Notes under the pieces: model-generated
What the model was told of the DNA's origin: nothing
What the model saw: only the letters and a program-made list of their open reading frames with translations
Database searches by the model: none
Made by a program: the position numbers and the translations under genes
Shown: piece by piece, positions 15,906-25,827 of the stretch
How positions within the stretch are numbered: the stretch's first letter is position 1
Layout: each line of letters begins with the position of its first letter
DNA from: Pseudomonas sp. S37
GTDB lineage: Bacteria; Pseudomonadota; Gammaproteobacteria; Pseudomonadales; Pseudomonadaceae
DNA: 36,625 nucleotides
NCBI RefSeq assembly: GCF_016658545.1
Contig: NZ_JACVZC010000058.1
Location: 1 to 36,625, forward strand
Reading direction: 5' to 3'

Positions 15906-16303
15906 TTTCTATTTACCTGTCTAAGGTCGTGAGGGGGCACGCGGCGCTTATGGCGCCGCGAGTACAACAAGTTTTAACTATCGGGATTAGAGGGAGATTA
16001 ACGCTTGCCTTCGTGGGGGCTGTTACCAGTTGTTAATCGCCTTGCCGTTGCTGGCGAGGTGAATTTTATGGCTGTGACCAACGCTGAAACAGTGGGTCTT
16101 TTGATAAAGTGTTTTGACAGAATCTGTAACAATCACCTGTTAAACCCGTGTTTTCCCTTCCTGTGCGGGCTGTAAGGCGCATGCCAGAGGCCTCTGCCGG
16201 AACGGGCGTACCAAATTACTACCAACGTCGAATGGCTTTTGTCGCTCTGGTACAGTTACAAACGGTTCCATACAAAAACAACTATTACACCGAGGTAACA
16301 CAG
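15906..16303. promoter_or_regulatory. Divergent promoter region of DUF2790 gene and acs
   Basis: A 398-base, relatively AT-rich gap without a convincing gene. TTGACA at 16114-16119 is a perfect -35 hexamer for acs; the -10 at 16138-16143 (TGTTAA, 18-base spacer) is poor, so activator control is likely. AAAAACAA at 16274-16281, between this promoter and the acs Shine-Dalgarno, fits the Crc/Hfq AANAANAA motif. A longer reading frame starting at 16148 runs into acs in frame but overlaps these elements and is not part of the family sequence. Confidence 0.4.
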
Positions 16304-18265
<1,962 letters not shown>

Positions 18266-18299
18266 TAGCAGGGCGCGCATTCCGAAAGCTTGCGCGATC

Positions 18300-18420
18300 C
18301 CCTGTAGGAGCGGCCTTGTGTCGCGATGGGGCGCGAAGCGGCCCCAGGATTTCAGCTTCGCAGCCTGAATTGCCGGGGCCGCTTCGCGCCCCATCGCGAC
18401 ACAAGGCCGCTCCTACAGGG
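18300..18420. repeat. 46-bp perfect inverted repeat (REP pair)
   Basis: Bases 18300-18345 are perfectly inverted at 18375-18420, with a 29-base loop that itself contains TTCAG/CTGAA. Arms begin with CCCTGTAGGAGCGGCC and include GATGGGGCGCGAAGCGGCC, the P. putida-type REP core. It lies 34 bases after the acs stop. Confidence 0.92.
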
Positions 18421-18438
18421 GGCGTGTGCAGCCATTAG

Positions 18439-18469
18439 AAACCCCGCCCGGGCAACCGGCGGGGTTTTT
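18439..18469 (+). terminator. Rho-independent terminator behind acs
   Basis: A ten-base stem, AAACCCCGCC with GGCGGGGTTT (18439-18448 and 18458-18467), has a nine-base loop and runs into TTTTT. It follows directly on the long inverted repeat. Confidence 0.85.
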
Positions 18470-18738
18470 GCTTTACTGTTACCCGACAATCATCGGTAAC
18501 CGTTCTGTCACCGCTCCCGCACACTATCGGGGCGCCAAGAAACAAAACTGGCTCGTTTCGGTGCATTTCTGCCGCCATTTTGAGCAACGCAGCACGCTAC
18601 ACTTGCCGTCGCACAAGGCTTTGCCAATAATAGGCCCAGGAATTGCTAGGTCTATAGGTTCTATTTCTTGCGCCCTTGCATATTTTGCAATGGCTGTCAA
18701 CATCGCCCGCGGCGGTTTCAAGCGCTTCTGTAAGTAGT
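18470..18738. other. AT-richer gap upstream of the aot operon
   Basis: The first part of a 433-base intergenic region. Short frames exist on both strands but none has a ribosome binding site or recognisable product. TTGCA-N5-TGCAA at 18677-18691 is a small dyad. The aot promoter probably lies here or in the following ArgR region, but no confident -35/-10 pair was found. Confidence 0.4.
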
Positions 18739-18785
18739 TGTCGCTTTGAAGAAATATCGACTACCGGGCTGTCGTTAAAATGCCA
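18739..18785. promoter_or_regulatory. Candidate ArgR binding region of aotJ
   Basis: TGTCGC-N8-AA at 18739-18754 is an exact match to the Pseudomonas ArgR half-site. TGTCGT at 18770-18775 is a weaker second element in the same orientation, 31 bases on. The site lies about 150 bases upstream of aotJ, whose operon ends with argR itself, so autoregulated arginine induction is expected. Confidence 0.55.
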
Positions 18786-18902
18786 CTCACTCGCTCGAGG
18801 TATGCGGCCTTGGTCGAACCCTGCGCGGCTCGCGTTGTACTCATTCGCATATCGGGCAGCCGTTACCTGCCTTGTATTGCCCCGTACCGATGGAGTTACC
18901 TG

Positions 18903-19688
18903 ATGAAGAAGCTCGCACTGCTTGGCGCCCTGGCGCTGTCCGTGTTTTCCCTGGTATCGCAGGCCGATGAAAAACCGCTGAAAATCGGCATCGAGGCCGC
19001 TTACCCACCCTTCGCCTTCAAGCAACCCGACGGCAGCATCGCCGGCTTCGACTACGACATCGGCAACGCCCTGTGCGAAGAGATGAAAGCCAAGTGCACC
19101 TGGGTGGAGCAAGAATTCGACGGCCTGATCCCGGCGCTTAAAGTGCGCAAGATCGACGCCATCCTGTCGTCCATGTCGATCACCGACGACCGCAAGAAGT
19201 CGGTCGACTTCACCAAGCGCTACTACCTGACCCCGGCGCGCCTGGTGATGAAGGACGGCACCACCGTCAGCGACAGCCTGGATGAACTCAAGGGCAAGAA
19301 GATCGGCGTGCAGCGTGGCTCGATCCACGACCGCTTCGCCAAGGAAGTGCTGGGCGCCAAAGGTGCCACCGTCGTGCCTTACGGCACCCAGAACGAAATC
19401 TACCTGGACGTGGCAGCCGGTCGCCTCGATGGCACCGTGGCTGACGCTACCCTGCTGGAAGACGGCTTCCTGAAAACCGACGCCGGCAAGGGCTTTGCCT
19501 TCGTAGGCCCGGCCTTCACCGACGCCAAGTACTTCGGTGACGGCATCGGCATCGCCGTGCGCAAGGGTGACAAGGCCAACGTTGACCGCATCAACGCGGC
19601 CATCGACGCCATCCGTGCCAACGGCAAATACAAAGAAATCGAGAAGAAGTACTTCAACTTCGACATCTACGGTCCAGACTCGAACTAA
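18903..19688 (+). CDS. aotJ: Arginine/ornithine ABC transporter, periplasmic binding protein
   Basis: Captures basic amino acids in the periplasm for the AotQMP importer. The 261-residue product has a signal peptide (MKKLALLGALALSVFSLVSQA, cut before DEKPLK) and a family-3 solute-binding fold: LKIGIEAAYPPFAFKQPDGS, GFDYDIGNALCEEM, then FDGLIPALKVRKIDAILSSM and SITDDRKKSVDFT. Length and N-terminus match P. aeruginosa AotJ and the HisJ/ArgT group. ATG 18903 follows GGAG by seven bases. It is the first gene of the operon, separated from aotQ by a terminator-like hairpin. Confidence 0.93.
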   Translation: MKKLALLGALALSVFSLVSQADEKPLKIGIEAAYPPFAFKQPDGSIAGFDYDIGNALCEEMKAKCTWVEQEFDGLIPALKVRKIDAILSSMSITDDRKKSVDFTKRYYLTPARLVMKDGTTVSDSLDELKGKKIGVQRGSIHDRFAKEVLGAKGATVVPYGTQNEIYLDVAAGRLDGTVADATLLEDGFLKTDAGKGFAFVGPAFTDAKYFGDGIGIAVRKGDKANVDRINAAIDAIRANGKYKEIEKKYFNFDIYGPDSN

Positions 19689-19710
19689 GACGTCGGGTTT
19701 CACCTGTGCA

Positions 19711-19752
19711 ATGGTGCAAACAGCAGAGGCTCTGAGGTTTGCACCATTTTTC
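19711..19752 (+). terminator. Intra-operon hairpin with T-run between aotJ and aotQ
   Basis: A perfect 12-bp stem (19711-19722 with 19738-19749) overlaps a TTTTT run ending at 19752, with a short inner CAGAG/CTCTG pairing in the loop. It looks like a partial terminator or mRNA-stabilising stem. In ABC importer operons such elements commonly make binding protein levels exceed permease levels. Confidence 0.75.
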
Positions 19753-19776
19753 ATTCTTTAGGTCGAGGACCTCATC

Positions 19777-20466
19777 ATGTTGAAAGGCTACGGGGCAGTC
19801 ATCCTCGACGGGGCGTGGCTGACGCTACAGCTCGCCCTGTCGTCGATGGCCCTGGCCATCGTACTCGGCCTGATCGGTGTGGCGCTGCGCTTGTCGCCGG
19901 TGCGCTGGCTTGCCTGGCTGGGTGACCTGTATTCCACGGTGATCCGTGGCATTCCGGACCTGGTCCTGATCCTGCTGATCTTCTACGGCGGGCAAGACAT
20001 CATCAACCGGGTGGCGCCGCTGCTCGGCTACGACGACTACATCGACCTGAACCCGCTGATCGCCGGTATCGGCACGCTGGGCTTCATCTTTGGCGCCTAC
20101 CTGTCGGAAACCTTCCGCGGCGCCTTCCTGGGCATTCCCAAGGGGCAGGCCGAGGCCGGCATGGCCTATGGCATGAGCCCGCGCCAGGTGTTCTTCCGCA
20201 TCCAGGTGCCGCAAATGATTCGCCTGGCGATCCCTGGCTTTACCAACAACTGGCTGGTACTGACCAAGGCCACCGCGCTGATCTCGGTCGTGGGCCTGCA
20301 GGACATGATGTTCAAGGCCAAGCAGGCGGCCGACGCCACCCGCGAGCCTTTCACCTTCTTCCTGGCGGTGGCGGCGTTGTACCTGGTGCTGACCAGTGTC
20401 TCGCTGCTGGCCCTGAAGTATCTGGAACGCCGCTACTCGGTAGGCGTCAAGGTGGCTGAACTATGA
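19777..20466 (+). CDS. aotQ: Arginine/ornithine ABC transporter permease AotQ
   Basis: Inner-membrane subunit, 229 residues, of the HisQ/HisM type. It has about five hydrophobic segments and the EAA-loop region (GIPKGQAEAGMAYGMSPRQV) that contacts the ATPase. IRGIPDLVLILLIFYGG is characteristic of HisQ/AotQ. GAGGA precedes the ATG at a usable distance. Its stop overlaps the start of aotM (ATGA), so the two permease subunits are translationally coupled. Confidence 0.93.
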   Translation: MLKGYGAVILDGAWLTLQLALSSMALAIVLGLIGVALRLSPVRWLAWLGDLYSTVIRGIPDLVLILLIFYGGQDIINRVAPLLGYDDYIDLNPLIAGIGTLGFIFGAYLSETFRGAFLGIPKGQAEAGMAYGMSPRQVFFRIQVPQMIRLAIPGFTNNWLVLTKATALISVVGLQDMMFKAKQAADATREPFTFFLAVAALYLVLTSVSLLALKYLERRYSVGVKVAEL

Positions 20467-21161
20467 TCTTCGACTACAACGTCATCTGGGAGGCGCTGCC
20501 GATGTACTTCGGCGGCCTGCTGACCACCCTCAAGCTGCTGGCGATTTCGCTGTTCTTCGGCTTGCTCGGGGCCATTCCGCTGGGTTTGATGCGGGTGTCC
20601 AAGCAGCCGGCGGTCAACCTCGTGGCTTGGCTGTACACCTACGTGATCCGCGGCACGCCGATGCTGGTGCAGCTGTTTTTGATCTACTACGGCCTGGCCC
20701 AGTTCGAAGCGGTGCGCGAGAGTATCTTCTGGCCGCTGCTGTCCAGCGCCACCTTCTGCGCGTGCCTGGCGTTCGGTATCAACACCAGTGCCTACACCGC
20801 CGAGATCATCGCCGGCAGCCTCAAGGCCACGCCCCATGGCGAGATCGAAGCGGCCAAGGCCATGGGCATGTCGCGTATGAAGATGTACCGCCGCATCCTG
20901 CTGCCGTCGGCCCTGCGCCGGGCGCTGCCGCAGTACAGCAACGAAGTGATCATGATGCTGCAGACCACCAGCCTGGCGTCGATCGTCACCCTGATCGACA
21001 TCACCGGTGCCGCGCGCACGGTCAATGCCCAGTACTACCTGCCTTTCGAGGCCTATATCACGGCGGGCGTATTCTACCTGTGCCTGACCTTCATCCTGGT
21101 GCGCCTGTTCAAGATGGCCGAACGCCGCTGGCTCGGCTACCTGGCGCCGCGCAAGCACTGA
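20463..21161 (+). CDS. aotM: Arginine/ornithine ABC transporter permease AotM
   Basis: Second inner-membrane permease, 232 residues, HisM-like: YVIRGTPMLVQLFLIYYGLA, and the EAA loop LKATPHGEIEAAKAMGMSRM. It pairs with AotQ to form the channel. It overlaps aotQ by four bases. In P. aeruginosa the gene aotO lies after aotM; here aotM is followed directly by aotP after 22 bases. Confidence 0.93.
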   Translation: MIFDYNVIWEALPMYFGGLLTTLKLLAISLFFGLLGAIPLGLMRVSKQPAVNLVAWLYTYVIRGTPMLVQLFLIYYGLAQFEAVRESIFWPLLSSATFCACLAFGINTSAYTAEIIAGSLKATPHGEIEAAKAMGMSRMKMYRRILLPSALRRALPQYSNEVIMMLQTTSLASIVTLIDITGAARTVNAQYYLPFEAYITAGVFYLCLTFILVRLFKMAERRWLGYLAPRKH

Positions 21162-21183
21162 CCGCTTTGTGAGAATCGACAGC

Positions 21184-21948
21184 ATGTACAAACTCGAAGT
21201 CCAAGACCTGCACAAGCGCTACGGCAGCCATGAGGTACTCAAGGGCGTGTCGCTGGCGGCCAAGGCCGGCGACGTCATCAGCATCATCGGCTCCAGCGGT
21301 TCAGGCAAGTCGACCTTCCTGCGCTGCATCAACCTGCTGGAGCAGCCGCACGCCGGCAAGATCCTGCTCAACAACGAAGAGCTGAAGCTGGTCGCCGGCA
21401 AGGACGGCGCGCTGAAGGCTGCCGACCCGCGCCAGCTGCAACGCATGCGCTCGCGCCTGTCGATGGTGTTCCAGCACTTCAATCTGTGGTCGCACATGAC
21501 CGCGCTGGAAAACATCATCGAAGCGCCGGTGCACGTGCTGGGCGTGAACAAGAAAGAAGCCCTGGAAAAGGCCGAGCACTACCTGGCCAAGGTCGGCGTC
21601 GCCCACCGCAAGGACGCCTTCCCGGGGCACATGTCCGGCGGTGAGCAACAACGTGTGGCAATTGCCCGCGCCCTGGCCATGGAGCCGGAGGTTATGCTGT
21701 TCGACGAGCCGACCTCGGCACTCGACCCGGAGCTGGTCGGCGATGTGCTGAAAGTGATGCAGGCGCTGGCCCAGGAAGGCCGGACCATGGTGGTGGTCAC
21801 CCACGAAATGGGCTTTGCCCGCGAGGTGTCCAACCAGTTGGTGTTCCTGCATAAAGGGCTGGTGGAAGAAACCGGCTGCCCGCGTGAAGTGCTGGCCAAC
21901 CCGCAGTCGGAGCGCCTGAAGCAGTTCCTCTCCGGTAGCCTGAAGTAA
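21184..21948 (+). CDS. aotP: Arginine/ornithine ABC transporter ATP-binding protein
   Basis: Cytoplasmic ATPase of the importer, 254 residues, starting MYKLEVQDLHKRYGSHEVLK. Walker A GSSGSGKST is at 36-44, with signature MSGGEQQRVAIARAL and Walker B VMLFDEPTSALDPE; the switch His lies in VVVTHEMGFA. The length matches AotP/HisP exactly. ATG 21184 was chosen over an upstream GTG at 21169. It is fourth in aotJQMP-argR. Confidence 0.95.
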   Translation: MYKLEVQDLHKRYGSHEVLKGVSLAAKAGDVISIIGSSGSGKSTFLRCINLLEQPHAGKILLNNEELKLVAGKDGALKAADPRQLQRMRSRLSMVFQHFNLWSHMTALENIIEAPVHVLGVNKKEALEKAEHYLAKVGVAHRKDAFPGHMSGGEQQRVAIARALAMEPEVMLFDEPTSALDPELVGDVLKVMQALAQEGRTMVVVTHEMGFAREVSNQLVFLHKGLVEETGCPREVLANPQSERLKQFLSGSLK

Positions 21949-22047
21949 AAGCTGCTTTTTTGCACCAGAATAGGGCATGCTGCGCGGCGAGCGCAGCCTG
22001 ACCCGGCGCACAGACTCGATCGACCTCAGGTTTCGGACCCGTACCCT

Positions 22048-23028
22048 ATGACCACCCAGCGAATCGGTTTTCTCATCTGGCCCAGCACCAGGGCTTTGAC
22101 CCTGGCGCTGGCCGAGGAAGTGTTGCAGGTGGCGCAGCGGGTGCATCCGGAGGTGGTCTACGAGCTGGCATTCCTGCAGGCCGAGCCTGCGTCGGAAGGT
22201 GCCTGGCGCTTGCCGGGCGAGCCGTGGAACGGTCGGCTGGAAGGTTGCCACAAGCTGTTCCTGCTGGCTGACGAGCCGCCTGTGGCGGTAGGGGCGGCCT
22301 TATCCACGGCACTCAAGCAGCTGGCGCGCAGTGGCTGCATGATCGGTGGCCTGTCTGCCGGGGTGTATCCGTTGGCCATGCTGGGCCTGCTCGAGGGTTA
22401 CCGGGCGGCGGTGCACTGGCGCTGGCAGGATGATTTTGCCGAACGCTTCCCCAAGGTCATCGCAACCAGTCACCTGTTCGACTGGGACCGCGACCGTCTG
22501 ACCGCCTGTGGCGGCATGGCCGTGACCGACCTGCTGCTGGCGGTGTTGGCCCGTGACCATGGTGCGGAGCTGGCCGGGGCGGTCTCGGAAGAGCTGGTGG
22601 TCGAGCGCATCCGTGAGGGTGGTGAGCGCCAGCGCATTCCGCTGCAGAACCGCCTGGGCTCCAGCCACCCCAAGCTGACCCAGGCGGTGTTGCTGATGGA
22701 AGCCAACATCGAAGAGCCGCTGACCACCGACGAAATTGCCCAGCACGTGTGCGTGTCGCGCCGGCAGCTGGAGCGCATCTTCAAGCAGTACCTGAACCGC
22801 GTGCCCAGCCAGTATTACCTGGAGCTGCGGTTGAACAAGGCGCGGCAGATGCTGATGCAGACCAGCAAGTCGATCATCCAGATCGGGCTGTCTTGTGGGT
22901 TCTCGTCGGGGCCGCATTTTTCCAGTGCGTACCGCAATTTCTTTGGTGCCACGCCGCGGGAAGACCGTAACCAGCGGCGTAGTAGCAGCCCGTTCGAGTT
23001 GAGTTCGGCGCCGGCTGAAAAGGGCTGA
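22048..23028 (+). CDS. argR: ArgR, AraC-family arginine-responsive regulator
   Basis: Arginine-dependent regulator of uptake and catabolism in Pseudomonas, unrelated to E. coli ArgR. The 326-residue product has an N-terminal class I amidotransferase-like sensor domain (about 1-190, MTTQRIGFLIWPSTRALTLA, HWRWQDDFAERFPKV) and a C-terminal AraC DNA-binding domain (about 215-310: LTTDEIAQHVCVSRRQLERI, GLSCGFSSGPHFSSAYRNFF). The C-terminal half is nearly identical, as recalled, to P. aeruginosa ArgR. It lies 99 bases after aotP, within the operon. The ribosome binding site is weak. Expected targets here are the aotJ and aruC promoters, both of which carry TGTCGC elements. Confidence 0.95.
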   Translation: MTTQRIGFLIWPSTRALTLALAEEVLQVAQRVHPEVVYELAFLQAEPASEGAWRLPGEPWNGRLEGCHKLFLLADEPPVAVGAALSTALKQLARSGCMIGGLSAGVYPLAMLGLLEGYRAAVHWRWQDDFAERFPKVIATSHLFDWDRDRLTACGGMAVTDLLLAVLARDHGAELAGAVSEELVVERIREGGERQRIPLQNRLGSSHPKLTQAVLLMEANIEEPLTTDEIAQHVCVSRRQLERIFKQYLNRVPSQYYLELRLNKARQMLMQTSKSIIQIGLSCGFSSGPHFSSAYRNFFGATPREDRNQRRSSSPFELSSAPAEKG

Positions 23029-23046
23029 CATTTGTTTCTCCTGCAT

Positions 23047-23142
23047 CGGCCCTTTCGCGGCTAAAGCCGCTCCCACAGGAGCCGCACAAGCTTCAAGCTC
23101 TGCACAGATCCTGTGGGAGCGGCTTTAGCCGCGAAAGGGCCG
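23047..23142. repeat. 34-bp perfect inverted repeat (REP pair) behind argR
   Basis: Bases 23047-23080 are perfectly inverted at 23109-23142, with a 28-base loop. Arms carry the TTTCGCGGCTAAAGCCGCTC REP core. It marks the boundary between the aot-argR and aru operons. Confidence 0.92.
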
Positions 23143-23213
23143 GCACAGGCAGCCACCTTTCTTAATGTGAACACCCGTTCACCCAGCCCCCTCTCTCCCG
23201 TACACTGCGCGAT

Positions 23214-23292
23214 TGCGACAGTGTTTGTCGCATTGCCGAAAGCCTTGTCAAAACTGGGTTTTGCGCTGTAACAAGTTGTCGCTTGGCCGCAA
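23214..23292. promoter_or_regulatory. Candidate ArgR binding region of the aru operon
   Basis: TGTCGC-N8-AA occurs exactly at 23226-23241 and again at 23277-23292. TGTCAA at 23246 is a weaker copy, and an inverted GCGACA at 23215 makes a TGCGACA/TGTCGCA dyad with the first. All lie 80-160 bases upstream of aruC. ArgR activates the aru operon in P. aeruginosa, so induction by arginine is expected. Confidence 0.65.
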
Positions 23293-23373
23293 GGACAGGC
23301 GCGGATCAGTCCTTACAATCCCCCCATCGCTCGCCACTTCCAGGCCAGCGTTTCTCTTCAGGAGACTCATCAG

Positions 23374-24594
23374 ATGTCCGTTGAGCAAGCCCCGGTGCAA
23401 CGTGCCGATTTCGACCAGGTCATGGTCCCCAACTATTCTCCGGCGGCCTTCATTCCTGTGCGAGGCGAGGGCTCCCGCGTCTGGGACCAGTCGGGTCGCG
23501 AGCTGATCGACTTTGCCGGCGGCATCGCGGTCAACGCCCTGGGCCACTGCCACCCGGCACTGGTCAAGGCCCTGACCGAGCAGGCCAACACCCTCTGGCA
23601 CGTCTCCAACGTGTTCACCAACGAACCGGCCCTGCGCCTGGCACACAAACTGGTGGACGCCACCTTTGCCGACCGTGCGTTCTTCTGCAACTCCGGGGCC
23701 GAGTCCAACGAGGCTGCCTTCAAGCTGGCCCGTCGAGTTGCCCATGACCGCTTCGGCCCGGAAAAGCACGAAATCATCGCCACCGTGAACAGCTTCCACG
23801 GTCGTACCCTGTTTACCGTCAGCGTCGGCGGCCAGCCGAAGTACTCCGATGGCTTCGGCCCGAAGATCACCGGTATCAGCCACGTGCCGTACAACGACCT
23901 GGAAGCGTTGAAAGCACAGATCTCCGACAAGACCTGCGCCGTGGTGATCGAACCGATCCAGGGCGAGAGCGGCGTGGTGCCGGCCGACAAGGCCTACCTG
24001 GAAGGCGCACGCAAGCTGTGTGACGAGCACAACGCCCTGCTGATCTTCGACGAAGTGCAGACCGGCGTGGGCCGTACCGGCTCGCTGTATGCCTACCAGC
24101 ACTACGGCGTGACCCCGGACATCCTGACCAGCGCCAAGAGCCTGGGCGGTGGTTTCCCGATCGGTGCCATGCTGACCACTACCGAGCTGGCCAAGCACCT
24201 GGCCGTCGGCACCCACGGCACCACCTACGGCGGCAACCCGTTGGGCTGCGCCGTCGCTTGCGCGGTGCTGGATGTGATCAATACCCCGGAAACCCTGGCC
24301 GGCATCAAGGCCAAGCATGCGCGCTTCAAAACCCGCCTGGAGCAGATCGGCCAGAAATACAACCTGTTCAGCCAGGTGCGTGGCGTTGGCCTGCTGCTGG
24401 GCTGCGTGCTGACCGAGGCCTGGCAAGGCAAGGCCAAGGACGTGCTCAACGCCGCCGAGAAGGAAGGCGTGATGGTGCTTCAGGCCGGCCCGGACGTGGT
24501 CCGCTTTGCGCCAAGCCTGGTGGTTGAAGACGCCGATATCGATGCAGGCCTGGACCGCTTCGAGCGCGCCGTGGCCACCCTGACCCAAGGCTGA
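23374..24594 (+). CDS. aruC: Succinylornithine/acetylornithine aminotransferase
   Basis: PLP-dependent aminotransferase (406 residues) of the arginine succinyltransferase pathway. It converts N2-succinylornithine to the semialdehyde and usually also serves N-acetylornithine in synthesis. The PLP lysine is Lys255 in LTSAKSLGGGFPIGAM; other class III marks are NSGAESNEAAFKLAR and LLIFDEVQTGVGRTG. Start MSVEQAPVQRADFDQVMVP with AGGAGA upstream matches Pseudomonas AruC/ArgD. It is the first gene of aruCFGDB-x-E, and structured RNA separates it from aruF. Confidence 0.95.
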   Translation: MSVEQAPVQRADFDQVMVPNYSPAAFIPVRGEGSRVWDQSGRELIDFAGGIAVNALGHCHPALVKALTEQANTLWHVSNVFTNEPALRLAHKLVDATFADRAFFCNSGAESNEAAFKLARRVAHDRFGPEKHEIIATVNSFHGRTLFTVSVGGQPKYSDGFGPKITGISHVPYNDLEALKAQISDKTCAVVIEPIQGESGVVPADKAYLEGARKLCDEHNALLIFDEVQTGVGRTGSLYAYQHYGVTPDILTSAKSLGGGFPIGAMLTTTELAKHLAVGTHGTTYGGNPLGCAVACAVLDVINTPETLAGIKAKHARFKTRLEQIGQKYNLFSQVRGVGLLLGCVLTEAWQGKAKDVLNAAEKEGVMVLQAGPDVVRFAPSLVVEDADIDAGLDRFERAVATLTQG

Positions 24595-24610
24595 TCCGCC
24601 TGCGGTCCCT

Positions 24611-24687
24611 TCGCCGGCCCCAGCCAAGGCTGTACCAGGCCGGCGATACCCGATTCCACAGCAGGTGCACATGCGCCTGCCGTTTTT
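24611..24687 (+). terminator. Tandem hairpins between aruC and aruF
   Basis: First, TCGCCGGCC (24611-24619) pairs with 24638-24646, with an inner CAGCC/GGCTG. Second, GCAGGTGC (24661-24668) pairs with GCGCCTGC (24673-24680) with one G-U, followed within two bases by TTTTT. The second has the form of a weak terminator. The element could reduce transcription into aruF relative to aruC or set an RNA end. Confidence 0.5.
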
Positions 24688-24729
24688 CCGTGCCGCCATG
24701 AGCGGCCCGTATTCCAAAGGAGTGACACC

Positions 24730-25749
24730 ATGCTGGTGATGCGCCCCGCGCAAATGGCTGATCTGAACGAAGTGCAGCGCATGGCTGCAGACAGCCCCAT
24801 TGGTGTCACCTCGCTGCCGGACGACACGGCTCGCCTGGGCGACAAGATTGCCGCCTCCGAGACTTCCTTCGCCGCCGAGGTCAGCTTCAACGGTGAAGAA
24901 AGCTACTTCTTCGTGCTCGAAGACAGCGAAACCGGCAAGCTCGCCGGCTGCTCGGCCATCGTCGCTTCGGCGGGTTACTCCGAGCCGTTCTACAGCTTTC
25001 GTAACGAAACCTTCGTGCACGCCTCGCGCGAGCTGAAGATCCACAACAAGATCCACGTGCTGTCGCTGTGTCACGACCTGACCGGCAACAGCCTGCTGAC
25101 CAGCTTCTATGTATTGCCGGAGCTGGTGAACAGTGGCTGGGCCGAGCTCAACTCGCGCGGCCGCCTGCTGTTCATGGCCGCGCACCCGGAGCGCTTCGCC
25201 GACTCGGTGGTAACCGAAATCGTCGGCTACAGCGACGAACAGGGCGAATCACCGTTCTGGGATGCCATCGGCCGCAACTTCTTCGACCTCAACTATGCCG
25301 ATGCCGAGCGCCTGTGCGGCCTGAAAAGCCGTACCTTCCTCGCCGAACTGATGCCGCACTACCCGATCTACGTGCCACTGCTGCCTGACCTGGCGCAGGA
25401 AGCCATGGGCCAGGTGCACCCACGGGCGCAGATCACCTTCGACATCCTCATGCGCGAAGGTTTCGAGACCGAGCACTACATCGACATCTTCGACGGCGGC
25501 CCGACCCTGCATGCGCGCACCTCGGGCATCCGCTCGATCGCCCAGAGCCGGGTAGTGCCGGTAAAGATCGAAGAGGCGCCGGCCAAAGGCGGGCGCCCGT
25601 ACCTGGTGTGCAACGGCCAGTTGCAAGACTACCGCGCGGTACTGCTGGACCTAGACTGGGTGCCTGGCAAGCCGGTCAGCCTGAGCGTGGCAGCAGCCGA
25701 CGCGCTGGGCGTGGGCGAGGGTGCCAGCGTGCGCCTGGTGGCGGTCTGA
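24730..25749 (+). CDS. aruF: Arginine/ornithine N-succinyltransferase, alpha subunit
   Basis: First step of the pathway: transfers succinyl from succinyl-CoA to the alpha-amino group of arginine (or ornithine), acting with AruG. The 339-residue AstA-family protein starts MLVMRPAQMADLNEVQRMA. It has the family blocks LSLCHDLTGNSLLTSFYVLP, RGRLLFMAAHPERF and FWDAIGRNFFDLNYADAERL. AAGGAG lies eight bases upstream. It is a paralogue of the next gene, with the same block order. Confidence 0.95.
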   Translation: MLVMRPAQMADLNEVQRMAADSPIGVTSLPDDTARLGDKIAASETSFAAEVSFNGEESYFFVLEDSETGKLAGCSAIVASAGYSEPFYSFRNETFVHASRELKIHNKIHVLSLCHDLTGNSLLTSFYVLPELVNSGWAELNSRGRLLFMAAHPERFADSVVTEIVGYSDEQGESPFWDAIGRNFFDLNYADAERLCGLKSRTFLAELMPHYPIYVPLLPDLAQEAMGQVHPRAQITFDILMREGFETEHYIDIFDGGPTLHARTSGIRSIAQSRVVPVKIEEAPAKGGRPYLVCNGQLQDYRAVLLDLDWVPGKPVSLSVAAADALGVGEGASVRLVAV

Positions 25750-25827
25750 GGTCTGGCAACAGACGTTTCGGGATTGATGCGTTAGCAGAGTTTCGCGCCG
25801 GCCGATGCCGCCGCACAAGGAGATAGC

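Noticed and set aside
16114..16143. Confident sigma-70 promoter for acs
   Set aside because: The -35 is perfect but the -10 matches only three of six positions at 18-base spacing. It is kept only as a note within the region entry.
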